Made by a program: the position numbers and the translations under genes. From the IMG/VR virus record IMGVR_UViG_3300024358_000053, positions 1 through 26,390 of that record: a stretch of DNA of 26,390 nucleotides; one strand, given 5' to 3'. This document shows positions 15,964 through 23,672 of the stretch, piece by piece. Below the pieces are notes generated by a model. It worked only from the letters and a program-made list of their open reading frames with translations, had not been told where the DNA came from and searched no databases. The stretch's first letter is position 1. Each line of letters starts with the position of its first letter. The DNA is from a virus.

Positions 15964-17115
15964 ATGCCTTTAATCACTTGGGACCTCGACAACAATTTAC
16001 TGGACTTGTCCGGACTTGATACAAGTTTCCAAGACAAGCTCGAATTGCCTGCGCCAAGCGAACAGACCATCCGCATCGGTTTCTATCGGCAGACCTCGGG
16101 CGATGCCCGGCAGTATCTCGACATCGGATCAGACCCGTCGATTGAGTTTTTGATAAAGCAGTCAACGGGCACCGGCAAATATGACGCCGCGCCGGTCGTG
16201 GCGTCGCCGACGTTCACTCGCACGGCTGTCGATGACCTCGGAAACTACTACTACGATGGAAGCCTTTCGCTCTCCGCGCCCGTATTCCTGAAAGACCTCG
16301 GGATCAATACGGACATCGCCCGCGAAATCGTGACCGTTCAATGCGGAGCGAATGAGGATGGATCACTCGGTGGCCGGTATTGGGATTACGCCGGAGTCAG
16401 AAACGGAAACGCTGAGATTTTTCGTATTTGGTATGATTCACAGAGCAGTAGCACGCAGCCGGACAACACAGGAGTCACGCTGATACAAGTTACGCTTTCG
16501 AGCGATGACCTTACAGCCGAACAGGTCGCAGACGAGACGCGAACCGAACTTATGTCCGACGTAAATTTTTACGGAGTCGGCATGAGCGTAGCAACGAACG
16601 GCATCAGCTACACCGGCGACACGCTCGAAATCACAGCGTCGAACTTCACGCGACTCGGGGCTCACAACCCGCGCACGTCGGGATTTTTGATCACCGTCAC
16701 AACTGCGGGCGGATATCCGTCACAAAATACGGACGTGGACTCTGTGTCTTACATGGCGCAGATCGTTTACCTCGACGGGACCGCCCCTCAGCTTTCACCG
16801 CGCTTCACGTTGGAGCTTGAAAACAGCCTCTACCGGGACGGGCAGACGTTCCCGGCGGCGACGATCTCCGCGAACTACCGCACAGGCAGCGTCGTGCTTT
16901 CGGCTTCCGACAGCGCGACCGTTACGTTTTCGAGCCCGATGGCGTCGGCGGATTACAAGCTCGTGGAAAGCGCAGTCCGTTACACGGGCGCCGCAGCACC
17001 GGGGTTAAAGCTCTGCGCCTGCACAATCGATGACAGATCGACCACGGGATTCACGGTCTATTTCAACGGCGACGCGACGAACGATTACACCTACGACTAC
17101 ACGGTGACACTCTAA
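15964..17115 (+). CDS. Tail tip or upper fibre protein, unknown
   Basis: The 383-residue protein begins MPLITWDLDNNLLDLSGLD and consists of beta-rich stretches with Ser/Thr/Asp loops. The C-terminal 100 residues (SANYRTGSVVLSASDSATVTFSSP, then TDYTYDYTVTL-like strands) resemble a beta-sandwich module at a fibre or baseplate surface. No enzymatic motif is seen. It lies three bases before the tail fibre gene, which supports a structural role at the tail tip. A short ATG with AGCC upstream, no strong Shine-Dalgarno. Confidence 0.65.
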   Translation: MPLITWDLDNNLLDLSGLDTSFQDKLELPAPSEQTIRIGFYRQTSGDARQYLDIGSDPSIEFLIKQSTGTGKYDAAPVVASPTFTRTAVDDLGNYYYDGSLSLSAPVFLKDLGINTDIAREIVTVQCGANEDGSLGGRYWDYAGVRNGNAEIFRIWYDSQSSSTQPDNTGVTLIQVTLSSDDLTAEQVADETRTELMSDVNFYGVGMSVATNGISYTGDTLEITASNFTRLGAHNPRTSGFLITVTTAGGYPSQNTDVDSVSYMAQIVYLDGTAPQLSPRFTLELENSLYRDGQTFPAATISANYRTGSVVLSASDSATVTFSSPMASADYKLVESAVRYTGAAAPGLKLCACTIDDRSTTGFTVYFNGDATNDYTYDYTVTL

Positions 17116-17118
17116 GCT

Positions 17119-18126
17119 ATGGCACAATTTCCAATCAAAAACGGACTGTTACAAGGCACTCTCGACGGCACGCCAAGCGGAGGGACGGTCAATCTCGCAT
17201 CGCTCGCGCTCACGCTCCCGAGCGCATTCGTCACGCTCACAGGTTCGCAAACGCTCACCAACAAAACGCTGACTTCGCCGACGCTCACGACGCCAGTTCT
17301 AGGGACGCCATCGAGCGGCAATCTCGCGAATTGCACTGGACTGCCGATTGCATCAGGCGTCTCTGGATTAGGCACCGGAATCGCCACGCTTCTCGCGACG
17401 CCGACAACGGCAAACCTGATTGCATCCGTGACGGATTTGTTCGTCGCGCAGAATGTTGTCGTGCTCGAAGAGGATTTCATCGGCGGCACAAACGCAGACG
17501 GGCAGATTGGTATGCTTGGCTGGAGGCAAGGCGCAATCAGCGGCAGCGGCTCTTACGCTTACATTCAAGGAACGCTCAACAATCCCGGTCAATATCAGAC
17601 CGCTTGTGCTTCCGCATCGGGTAACGCGTCTTCTCTTTATGTCGGAGGAAGCGCACTCGCGCCGTTTATTTTCGTGGATGCCAGCACGCCGATTCAGTTC
17701 GATTTGAGAATCACGTTCAAGCTCAACCAGACCACGCTGACCCGATTCCGAATCGGGATAATGAATGACTACTCCGCAGTCACACCGGGACGAGGGGAGT
17801 ATCTCAGATACGACACGAGCAGCGGTGACACAAATTTCATGGCCGTCGTGAAAGACGGAGGCGCGGAAACGGCTTCCAGCCTTGGCGTAGCAGCCGACAC
17901 AAACTGGCACACGCTACGCATCCGCAACACGGGGACCAACCTCGAATACAAAATGTCGATGAACACAAACGGCGGTGCATTCGGCAACGAAGTGACGGTT
18001 ACAAACACGAACGGAGTCGGTGGAATCACGCGATACATTTGCGGAATCATCGGCAACGACGCAACAGCGGCAGCCAAGTCGTTCATCCTCGACGCCGTAA
18101 AACTTCGCGCAACCGTATCAAGGTAA
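17119..18126 (+). CDS. Tail fibre with lectin-like C-terminus
   Basis: In this 335-residue protein, residues 41-77 (TGSQTLTNKTLTSPTLTTP and VLGTPSSGNLANCTGLP) form the 'TNKTLTSPTL...GTPxSGxLxNCTGLP' module common in phage tail fibres. From about residue 113 to the end, a Gly/Asn/Thr-rich beta domain (residues DLRITFKLNQTT, WHTLRIRNTGTNLEYKM) reads like a concanavalin-type lectin jelly roll, the usual receptor-binding part. It probably recognises the host surface. Its TAA overlaps the following start by one base. Confidence 0.85.
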   Translation: MAQFPIKNGLLQGTLDGTPSGGTVNLASLALTLPSAFVTLTGSQTLTNKTLTSPTLTTPVLGTPSSGNLANCTGLPIASGVSGLGTGIATLLATPTTANLIASVTDLFVAQNVVVLEEDFIGGTNADGQIGMLGWRQGAISGSGSYAYIQGTLNNPGQYQTACASASGNASSLYVGGSALAPFIFVDASTPIQFDLRITFKLNQTTLTRFRIGIMNDYSAVTPGRGEYLRYDTSSGDTNFMAVVKDGGAETASSLGVAADTNWHTLRIRNTGTNLEYKMSMNTNGGAFGNEVTVTNTNGVGGITRYICGIIGNDATAAAKSFILDAVKLRATVSR

Positions 18127-18431
18127 TGGACCCGAACGCACTGAAATCAGCATGGGAATGGGGTGGCTGGCCCGCCGTGTTCCTCGCCGTCGCAATCGCG
18201 TTTGGAAAGTGGTATTGCACAAAAAAGCTGGAGCAAGATGCCAAGTTCCACGACCAGCGACTAAAAGAGCTTCACGCATCACAAGAGGCACTCGGCTGCG
18301 TTGTGGATGCCGTTGTCGCCGTCGTTTACAAGTCAATCAACAACGAGGAGGCTGCGCGTGTGATGGCAGACCTCGCCGCGAAAAGACTGGAAGCCGCCCG
18401 AGCATCTGCCCGAGTAGAGTCGCATCAATGA
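18126..18431 (+). CDS. Small membrane protein, holin or inner-membrane spanin candidate
   Basis: The 101-residue protein starts at an ATG overlapping the fibre stop (TAATG). Residues 13-31 (GGWPAVFLAVAIAFGKWYC) form one transmembrane segment, followed by a charged helix (KKLEQDAKFHDQRLKELHASQ) and a second helical stretch. One N-terminal segment plus a charged tail fits BhlA/UviB-type holins; the same layout also fits an inner-membrane spanin with a periplasmic coiled coil. It is the first gene of the lysis cassette, and the lipoprotein at 18849 could be its outer partner in the spanin case. Confidence 0.65.
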   Translation: MDPNALKSAWEWGGWPAVFLAVAIAFGKWYCTKKLEQDAKFHDQRLKELHASQEALGCVVDAVVAVVYKSINNEEAARVMADLAAKRLEAARASARVESHQ

Positions 18432-18435
18432 CCCG

Positions 18436-18852
18436 ATGAAATCAGCACTACTCATTGACGACGACCAAGGAGTAATTGCGAGCGTATCCACGTCGCTGAT
18501 TGGCTTTGCGAAAAAGCAGACGCACACTGTGACGAAGGCGATTGAGGCTCTGCAAGCGCACGACTTCGACGTTGTGTTTCTCGACTTGAAACTGCCGGAC
18601 TCATCGCCCGAACGAACGCTGGAAATGCTGCCTATGCTTCGCCGTCTCGCCGGGGATGCTGCATTCATCCTCATGACCGGCTACCCGTCCGAGATCGGCA
18701 ACGCGAAGTTCGCCGTGGACTGCATTCTTCAAAAGCCATTTCACTCCGGACACGTGCGCGAGGCGCTCGAAGCCGCCATGCTTACGCAGGCACGTGATTG
18801 TGTGACGGCACGCTGCGAAAGGATGGCAAAAACCCTGCTAGCTTTCACATGA
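18436..18852 (+). CDS. Stand-alone response-regulator receiver (REC) domain protein
   Basis: The 138-residue protein is a complete receiver domain: acidic pocket Asp8-Asp10, phosphoacceptor Asp50 in FLDLKLPD, switch Thr81 in ILMTGYP, and Lys100-Pro101 in LQKPF. All key residues of the CheY-like fold are present, so it should accept phosphate from a histidine kinase or acetyl phosphate. There is no C-terminal output domain beyond about 20 residues. It lies five bases after the membrane protein and overlaps the lipoprotein by ATGA, inside the lysis cassette. Its action could be through protein contact with a lysis protein or a host kinase; this is inference. Confidence 0.93.
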   Translation: MKSALLIDDDQGVIASVSTSLIGFAKKQTHTVTKAIEALQAHDFDVVFLDLKLPDSSPERTLEMLPMLRRLAGDAAFILMTGYPSEIGNAKFAVDCILQKPFHSGHVREALEAAMLTQARDCVTARCERMAKTLLAFT

Positions 18853-18977
18853 AACTCCTCACCGCACTCATCGCACTTTCATCGCTCACCGGGTGCGTCA
18901 CAAAAATCACCGCAGACTCGGTGACAATCACGACCAGCGCACGCACGTCTTTACACGTCCGCGCAACACCGCTATGA
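18849..18977 (+). CDS. 42-residue lipoprotein, possible outer-membrane spanin
   Basis: The frame begins MKLLTALIALSSLTGC, a classic lipoprotein signal with the lipobox LTGC and lipidated Cys16. The mature part is only 26 residues, rich in Thr and Ser. It overlaps the receiver gene and the endolysin gene by ATGA on both sides, so it is translated as part of the lysis cassette. Small lipoproteins in this place are usually outer-membrane spanins (Rz1-like) that fuse the outer membrane in Gram-negative hosts. It is short for Rz1 (60) and lacks the usual proline run, so the role is tentative. Confidence 0.75.
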   Translation: MKLLTALIALSSLTGCVTKITADSVTITTSARTSLHVRATPL

Positions 18978-19537
18978 CGCCCGCACAAATAAAGGCCATG
19001 CAAACCCGCATCGGCGCAGAGCCGGACGGTTTTTGGGGACCGAAATCCATCCGCGCAGTGCAAGCGCATCTTCGTTCACTCATGCCGCAGAGCAACCCGT
19101 GGCCGGACACGTCACAGGAGGCGCTCACGAAGTTCTACGGAAAGGCCGGGGACGAGTCACGGCTTGTGAAAATGCCAGTTCCCGCTGGCGTTATCGTTCA
19201 ATATGACGGGCGCAACGTGGATTCAATCCGCTGCAACGAACGAGTTACCGAAAGCCTCTCGCGCATCCTTGTCGCCGTCTCGAAAGTCGCACCGCTAGTT
19301 CTGCGCGAGTATGCGGGGGTGTATAACAACCGCCCGATGCGAGGCGGTTCGCTTCCGTCTCTCCATGCTCGCGGCGCGGCGATAGACCTTGCGCCGGAGA
19401 CAAACGGGAACCATGCCGCGTGGCCGGTTGCCGCCGATATGCCGCTCGCCGTGATGGAGTGTTTCGCACGCGAGGGATGGGTTTCTGCGGGCGCGTTCTG
19501 GGGGCGCGACGCGATGCATTTTCAGGCGACGCGATGA
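18974..19537 (+). CDS. Endolysin: peptidoglycan-binding plus M15-type peptidase
   Basis: The 187-residue protein starts at an ATGA overlap. Residues 4-34 (AQIKAMQTRIGAEPDGFWGPKS) match a PG_binding_1 repeat. The C-terminal part has the zinc-peptidase pattern of M15 (VanY/L-alanyl-D-glutamate-type) enzymes: SLHARGAAIDL with His131 and Asp138, and RDAMHFQ with His182. Glu167 in AREGW is a candidate general base. It cuts peptide crosslinks in the cell wall at lysis. No signal peptide is visible, so access to the periplasm depends on the holin. A terminator overlaps its stop codon. Confidence 0.92.
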   Translation: MTPAQIKAMQTRIGAEPDGFWGPKSIRAVQAHLRSLMPQSNPWPDTSQEALTKFYGKAGDESRLVKMPVPAGVIVQYDGRNVDSIRCNERVTESLSRILVAVSKVAPLVLREYAGVYNNRPMRGGSLPSLHARGAAIDLAPETNGNHAAWPVAADMPLAVMECFAREGWVSAGAFWGRDAMHFQATR

Positions 19538-19568
19538 CGTAAAAACGGCACTCTTACGTCCGTTTTTT
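19536..19568 (+). terminator. Intrinsic terminator after the endolysin, with alternative pairings
   Basis: GACGTAA (19536-19542) pairs with TTACGTC (19554-19560), followed by CG and TTTTTT. In a second, mutually exclusive pairing, AAAAACGG (19541-19548) pairs with CCGTTTTT (19560-19567). Either would end the late transcript. The first stem begins inside the stop codon of the endolysin gene. Confidence 0.75.
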
Positions 19569-19745
19569 CTCACCCTCGCATTTTTCTTTCGCCCGCAAAC
19601 CCTCATTAATGCTTGATTCCAGCGTGACGTGAAAAGATTTTTGAAAAAAGTTATAGACGCGATGCGGGATTTTTGATTTACTCCAAAACGTCAAAGGGAA
19701 ACCGGAGACGCAAACAGAACAGAAACCAAAAACAGAAACACGAAC
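19569..19745 (+). other. AT-rich gap between late and DNA-metabolism genes
   Basis: About 177 bases without an ORF. The centre (19620-19680) is AT-rich (GATTTTTGAAAAAAGTTATA, then GGATTTTTGATTTACT) and is the best place for a promoter of the following module, but I cannot assign -35 and -10 elements with a correct spacing. The last 50 bases are an A/C-rich leader (ACAGAACAGAAACC repeats) leading to the ATG at 19746. Confidence 0.5.
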
Positions 19746-19922
19746 ATGAAAACAGGCGACAAAGTAAAAATGACATCAGAGAACTCCAACTGGACAGTTG
19801 GGGAAATCGGAATCCTCACATTCGTCGAAACCGACCGCGTTGGAGTTTATTTCCCCGGACGCGGCGACACTGAAGATGAGGACTACACGGCGTTCAAAGA
19901 TGCATTTGAAGTCTTGAATTAA
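19746..19922 (+). CDS. 58-residue SH3-like small protein
   Basis: This ORF begins MKTGDKVKMTSENSNWTVGE and continues with strands ending in an acidic tail. The 'GDKVKM...VGEIGIL' pattern with alternating strands and Gly turns is that of small KOW/SH3-like barrels. The acidic stretch GDTEDEDYTAF (residues 40-50) is surface-like. It is the first gene after the gap, has an ACGAAC leader and no Shine-Dalgarno. Function unknown. Confidence 0.7.
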   Translation: MKTGDKVKMTSENSNWTVGEIGILTFVETDRVGVYFPGRGDTEDEDYTAFKDAFEVLN

Positions 19923-19928
19923 CAATTC

Positions 19929-20138
19929 ATGAACCCGAACGACCCACACACTCCAGACGACCAGCGCATTCAAGAGCGCAACCGCAAAGCACTCGCCTAC
20001 CTCGACGCGCTCCGCGACGAAGAGGAACGCGAGGACCGGCTGAAATGCCGGGCACTCGGTTGTCTCGTTGTCCTCGTATTCAATGCAATCTTTTGGACAG
20101 CCGTCTGGCTGTTTCTTCGCAACCTCGGAGAACTCTAG
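19929..20138 (+). CDS. Small membrane protein, C-terminal anchor
   Basis: The 69-residue protein has a charged, helical N-terminal half (QERNRKALAYLDALRDEEER) and one hydrophobic helix at residues 43-63 (LGCLVVLVFNAIFWTAVWLF). This is a tail-anchored layout with the soluble part probably in the cytoplasm. It starts six bases after the previous stop; the spacer GAATTAACAATTC is a small inverted repeat. No family recognised. It lies at the start of the early module, and might affect host membranes or exclusion; this is speculation. Confidence 0.6.
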   Translation: MNPNDPHTPDDQRIQERNRKALAYLDALRDEEEREDRLKCRALGCLVVLVFNAIFWTAVWLFLRNLGEL

Positions 20139-20162
20139 TCAACCAACACAAAAACAGAAAAC

Positions 20163-21221
20163 ATGAACCTACTCGCAAAAGCAACACGCGGCAAAATTGG
20201 CCGCGCACAGAAACTCACCATCTACGCGCCGGAGGGCTTCGGCAAATCGACGCTCGCCGGTATCATGCCGGACCCGCTATTCTTCGACCTTGAAGGCAGC
20301 ACGGCGCAACTCGACGTCTCGCGCATCGGGCGGGACGTTCTGCCAGACCTCCGCACGGTGGAATCCGCGCTCGGGGAAGTCGTCAAATGCAAACCCTGCC
20401 AGACACTCGTGGTGGATACGATTGACTGGCTCGACGACATGATTTCAGCGGCAGTCGTGGCAGAGGCTGGCAACGATAAAATCAAGGGCATCGAGGACTT
20501 CGGCTACGGAAAAGGCTACATCGCGGTCAAAGAGCGGATGGCCCTTGTGCTCGCACGGTTTGACGCCGTAATTCACGCCGGCATCAACGTCGTGCTGTTG
20601 GCACATTCGAAAGTGGCCAAGTTTGAGCCGCCGGACGGGCAGGGTGCGTTCGACAGATACACGCTCAAACTTTCAAAGCACGTCGAACCGCTCATCAAGG
20701 AGTGGTCGGATGCCGTGCTCTTCGGCAACTACCGGACGCAGATCAAAGAGACTGACTCAGGCAAGCTCAAAGGCATCGGTGGTCGGGAGCGTTTGCTTTA
20801 CGCGACGCGATGCAGCGCATGGGACGCGAAGAACCGGCACGGGCTGGCGGACTCAGAGCCGTGGAGCATCGACACCGTGAGGAAGGCATTTGTAAACGTC
20901 GGCGCACCGTGGGGCGCGGAGCAATTTGTTCGTGTGAGAGACGAGAAGCCGTCTGTTCCGGTTGCAAGTGCGCCGGAGCAGGCGGCAACCTCGCCCGACC
21001 CGATGCCAACGATTGACCCTGACCCGTTGCCAGGTATTGGGAGCAATCCGGACCTCGTGCGCATCGTGCAGTCCATCGGCGAGGACAAGGTGACGTCATA
21101 CCTCCAGAAAAACCGCAAGGTCACAGCGTCGCAGACGTGGCTAGACATGCCTCAGGACTACGCGGATCGCGTGCTTAAAAACCCGGCTGGATTTATCGCA
21201 GCAGTAGGAGGCGCGAAATGA
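20163..21221 (+). CDS. Sak4-like RecA-type ATPase (AAA_24)
   Basis: The 352-residue protein has a P-loop APEGFGKST at residues 22-30 and a Walker B strand TLVVDTIDW at 81-89. The following LAHSKVAKF segment (residues 146-154 region) fits the RecA-like core of AAA_24/Sak4 proteins. These phage proteins work in single-strand annealing and recombination with a partner SSB. The C-terminal 90 residues are Pro-rich, then helical, and likely bind partners. The neighbours agree: a PD-(D/E)XK nuclease overlapping by ATGA, then a DUF669 SSB-like gene. Start has AACAGAAAAC upstream and no Shine-Dalgarno. Confidence 0.88.
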   Translation: MNLLAKATRGKIGRAQKLTIYAPEGFGKSTLAGIMPDPLFFDLEGSTAQLDVSRIGRDVLPDLRTVESALGEVVKCKPCQTLVVDTIDWLDDMISAAVVAEAGNDKIKGIEDFGYGKGYIAVKERMALVLARFDAVIHAGINVVLLAHSKVAKFEPPDGQGAFDRYTLKLSKHVEPLIKEWSDAVLFGNYRTQIKETDSGKLKGIGGRERLLYATRCSAWDAKNRHGLADSEPWSIDTVRKAFVNVGAPWGAEQFVRVRDEKPSVPVASAPEQAATSPDPMPTIDPDPLPGIGSNPDLVRIVQSIGEDKVTSYLQKNRKVTASQTWLDMPQDYADRVLKNPAGFIAAVGGAK

Positions 21222-22231
21222 AGCCCGAACTCCGCGCATCTTCGCTGCCGAAGCTAGCCGCTTGTCCTCGCTACGTCGGAGACAAGGCACCAAGCGATGC
21301 AGCGCAACGCGGCACAAACATCGACGCACTTGTGCGCTCGGCAATTGCCAGCGGCGAAATCCCTCACAACGTGGTTAAGACCTTTGACCAAGGCGACCTG
21401 ATTGCATTCCTGTGGACAATTCAGACTGCAAACGCATTCGCCTTCGGGCAGGCTATCGAATCGCGGGAGGATGAGCTTCGCGTGGAGTGGCAAGGTATCA
21501 CCGGCACGATGGACTTGGCGTGCTGGCGCAACCTTTGGAGCGCAGACATCAAGACCGGGCAAATCCGCGACTACGAGGCGCAACAGGCTCTCTATGCGCT
21601 CGGCTGCATGGATCGTGAGTTTGTGGACGAGTGGACGATGCATCTGTTTTTCGCCGATGCTCAGCAAGTCGTCACTCACAGGTTTAGTCGTGAGAGCGCA
21701 GAGGCTATCGTGCGCGGCATCGTGGCGGCCGTAAAAGAGCAGGCGCCGGCGACGCCATGCGATTACTGCGGATGGTGCGCGCTTCGCTTCGACTGCGACG
21801 CACGTCGGGAACAACTGGCCGTTGTGCCGTTGTCGGGAGTCGTCGAGGAAGCAAAGGCTCAACTTGGAACGTGGACACCGGAGAAGTTGCGGGACTTCGT
21901 TCTTGCGTGCGATACGGTGGACGATTGGCGCGAAGAGGCGCGACGTGTGCTTCTCGACAAGGCGGCGACGGCAAAGGTGCCGGGCGTTTCCGTTGTGAAC
22001 AAGGCAGGCAAATATGTGCTGCCAGCGGAGCGCATGATTGAGATTGCGGAGCACGAAGGCATTCAGGCTGTGGAAGCGGCGAAGCTCATCGGGGCAGTTA
22101 GCGAAGAAAAGGCGAAGCTCTTATTTCCAATCACCGACCTCGACGGGCAATTTGTCCAGACACCGGGCACGTCTTACGTGCGGGTAAGCAGGCCCAAAGT
22201 TTCAACCAAAACAAAAACAACCAACCAATAA
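21218..22231 (+). CDS. PD-(D/E)XK nuclease, Cas4/AddB-like, iron-sulfur type
   Basis: The 337-residue protein has candidate active-site residues Asp99 (GTMDL), Asp110 and Lys112 (SADIKTG) and Gln122 (YEAQQAL), matching the PD-(D/E)XK core. Cys16 (LAACP) together with Cys181, Cys184, Cys187 and Cys193 (CDYCGWCALRFDC) are placed to hold an iron-sulfur cluster as in Cas4 and AddB-type nucleases (DUF2800-like phage family). It should degrade DNA ends to make single strands for the Sak4-like protein. It overlaps the ATPase gene by ATGA. No CRISPR array or other Cas gene is near, so an adaptation role is not supported. Confidence 0.88.
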   Translation: MKPELRASSLPKLAACPRYVGDKAPSDAAQRGTNIDALVRSAIASGEIPHNVVKTFDQGDLIAFLWTIQTANAFAFGQAIESREDELRVEWQGITGTMDLACWRNLWSADIKTGQIRDYEAQQALYALGCMDREFVDEWTMHLFFADAQQVVTHRFSRESAEAIVRGIVAAVKEQAPATPCDYCGWCALRFDCDARREQLAVVPLSGVVEEAKAQLGTWTPEKLRDFVLACDTVDDWREEARRVLLDKAATAKVPGVSVVNKAGKYVLPAERMIEIAEHEGIQAVEAAKLIGAVSEEKAKLLFPITDLDGQFVQTPGTSYVRVSRPKVSTKTKTTNQ

Positions 22232-22236
22232 ACAAC

Positions 22237-22629
22237 ATGGCTATTACATTCACAACAGGAGACGGCAAACAGCAACCCACCTTCGGGCCTTGGCCCGCAG
22301 GGGAATACCTCGTGCGCATTGTCGATGCGAAAGAGAAAACAAGCAGCAACGGCAACCCGATGATCGAGCTTCGCGTTCGCGTAGTGCAGGACGGCGAAGC
22401 AAGGGGCGGCGGAATCTTCGATTACCTTGTCTTTTCGGACGGCGCGAAGTGGAAGGTGGACGCCTTCCTGCAAGCAGCGAACAAATGGCCCGGCGAGAAT
22501 CAGCCGGTTGACATCGATGCATCGGACCTCATCGGGCTCGAAGTCTCGGCAAAGCTCCGAGTCGGCAAAGACAACAAGGGCGACAAGCGGAACGAAGTCG
22601 AAACCTACGTTCTCAACGAAGGCTTTTAA
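22237..22629 (+). CDS. DUF669-like single-strand DNA-binding protein
   Basis: The 130-residue protein has the layout of DUF669 proteins: an N-terminal beta strand block (PAGEYLVRIVDAKEKTSSNG, residues 20-39), then MIELRVRVVQDGEARG and strands ending in a charged C-terminus. These phage proteins usually occur beside Sak4-type recombinases and are thought to act as SSB-like OB-fold proteins. Its place after the ATPase and nuclease agrees. Start ATG lies in an AACCAATAAACAAC leader without Shine-Dalgarno. Confidence 0.8.
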   Translation: MAITFTTGDGKQQPTFGPWPAGEYLVRIVDAKEKTSSNGNPMIELRVRVVQDGEARGGGIFDYLVFSDGAKWKVDAFLQAANKWPGENQPVDIDASDLIGLEVSAKLRVGKDNKGDKRNEVETYVLNEGF

Positions 22630-22630
22630 C

Positions 22631-23263
22631 ATGAGCCAATACGCACGATTCAACACGGACAAGCGGGACCGGCGCATCGCGGAACTTCGGGAATGGATGT
22701 TTCCGGCGGAGTTTCTGGAGCATTGCGCCAAGGTGGACGAAGGAGAACGCTGGCACAAATCAACCGTCGGCGTCACTCCAAAGCACGTATGGGAGTTTCG
22801 CATCGAGAACGGAAAACGCAATGCGGCAGTTCATCGGACACGTCCGGAAGTTTGGGCTGAGCGCATCGAGCGCATCACCGACCCGACCGTTCGCGTCATA
22901 GTTGCGCGGATCGTATGGTGGGACTTCTTCAGCGGGCAGGAAGTTGCGAACCGTTGGAACCATCTTGACGCATACCTCGGCGACGATTGCACGCCGCCAG
23001 CGATGAAGGAAATTGCCGAAGCGGAGAAAGAACTGTCCGCAGCGCAATACCTTTACACGTGTGCGTCTGTCGCCTGCTCGAAGAATCGGAGCTACGCAAA
23101 CCGGAAGCGTTTGCAAGACTGCAAGATGACCCGTGACATTGCGAAGGGCGCATTGGCCCGGGCTAAGGCGAAGTTGCCGGACAAAGAAACCATCATCCTC
23201 GCTCTTTGGAGCGTCGGGTATCCACCGGCTATGGCGAGAAACAGAGTCATCCAAGGAGAATGA
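22631..23263 (+). CDS. Hypothetical protein of the recombination module
   Basis: The 210-residue protein is not recognised. The ATG at 22631 is chosen as the first Met after the previous stop; an earlier in-frame Met would overlap the SSB-like gene. The N-terminal half has many Arg and Trp residues (WWDFFSGQEVANRW). The second half is a helical region with Cys and Lys (YLYTCASVACSKNRSYANRKRLQDCKM, residues 145-171). The end (ILALWSVGYPPAMARNRV) is a hydrophobic helix-turn typical of a small winged-helix-like tail. It overlaps the resolvase gene by ATGA. Confidence 0.65.
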   Translation: MSQYARFNTDKRDRRIAELREWMFPAEFLEHCAKVDEGERWHKSTVGVTPKHVWEFRIENGKRNAAVHRTRPEVWAERIERITDPTVRVIVARIVWWDFFSGQEVANRWNHLDAYLGDDCTPPAMKEIAEAEKELSAAQYLYTCASVACSKNRSYANRKRLQDCKMTRDIAKGALARAKAKLPDKETIILALWSVGYPPAMARNRVIQGE

Positions 23264-23640
23264 AAATCACCCTTCAACTCCCGATTCCCGAAAAGGCACT
23301 TTGGCCGAATGACCGCATCAACGCATTCGTGAAACGCCAAGCCATCCGCCGGGCACGGCACGCGGCGGTTTACGAGGCGATGCGTTGCCTCACGGACCTC
23401 GGCTTGACGCGAGGGCCGAAGTGGGAGCAGGCGAAGTATTACGTCACGCTCTACAAGACGACGGCACGGTTTCCCGATGAGGACAATCTCATTGCCGCGC
23501 TGAAACCCTACATCGACGGAATTCAGGACGCGGGCATTGTCCGCAACGACAAAGGACTTCGCATCGCTGGCACGGGCTTCGTCGTTGTGCCGACGATGCC
23601 AAGGGTTGAAATTGACGTTTGGGAGGATAATCAACCATGA
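23260..23640 (+). CDS. RusA-like Holliday junction resolvase
   Basis: The 126-residue protein has the RusA pattern FPDEDNLIAALKPYIDGIQDAG: Asp73, Asp75, Asn76, Lys82 and, further on, Asp97 in VRNDKGL are the candidate metal and catalytic residues. Length fits RusA (120). It cuts branched DNA intermediates made by the recombination genes upstream. AAGGAG (23253-23258) lies only one base from the ATG, so translational coupling through the ATGA overlap is probably more important than a free ribosome binding site. Its stop overlaps a tiny ORF at 23637. Confidence 0.85.
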   Translation: MKITLQLPIPEKALWPNDRINAFVKRQAIRRARHAAVYEAMRCLTDLGLTRGPKWEQAKYYVTLYKTTARFPDEDNLIAALKPYIDGIQDAGIVRNDKGLRIAGTGFVVVPTMPRVEIDVWEDNQP

Positions 23641-23672
23641 AACACTTTGAGCGCGAAACTGCAACGGCCTAG
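23637..23672 (+). CDS. Possible 11-residue ORF after the resolvase
   Basis: MKHFERETATA starts at an ATGA overlap with the resolvase stop and has GGGAGG ten bases before its ATG. It may be a leader peptide for the structured stretch that follows, or a remnant of a lost gene. There is no family or coding evidence beyond the start context. Confidence 0.3.
   Translation: MKHFERETATA

Noticed and set aside
21218-22231. Cas4 as a sign of a CRISPR system
   Set aside because: No repeat array and no other Cas gene is in the window. Cas4-like nucleases beside Sak4 and DUF669 genes are a common phage recombination set.
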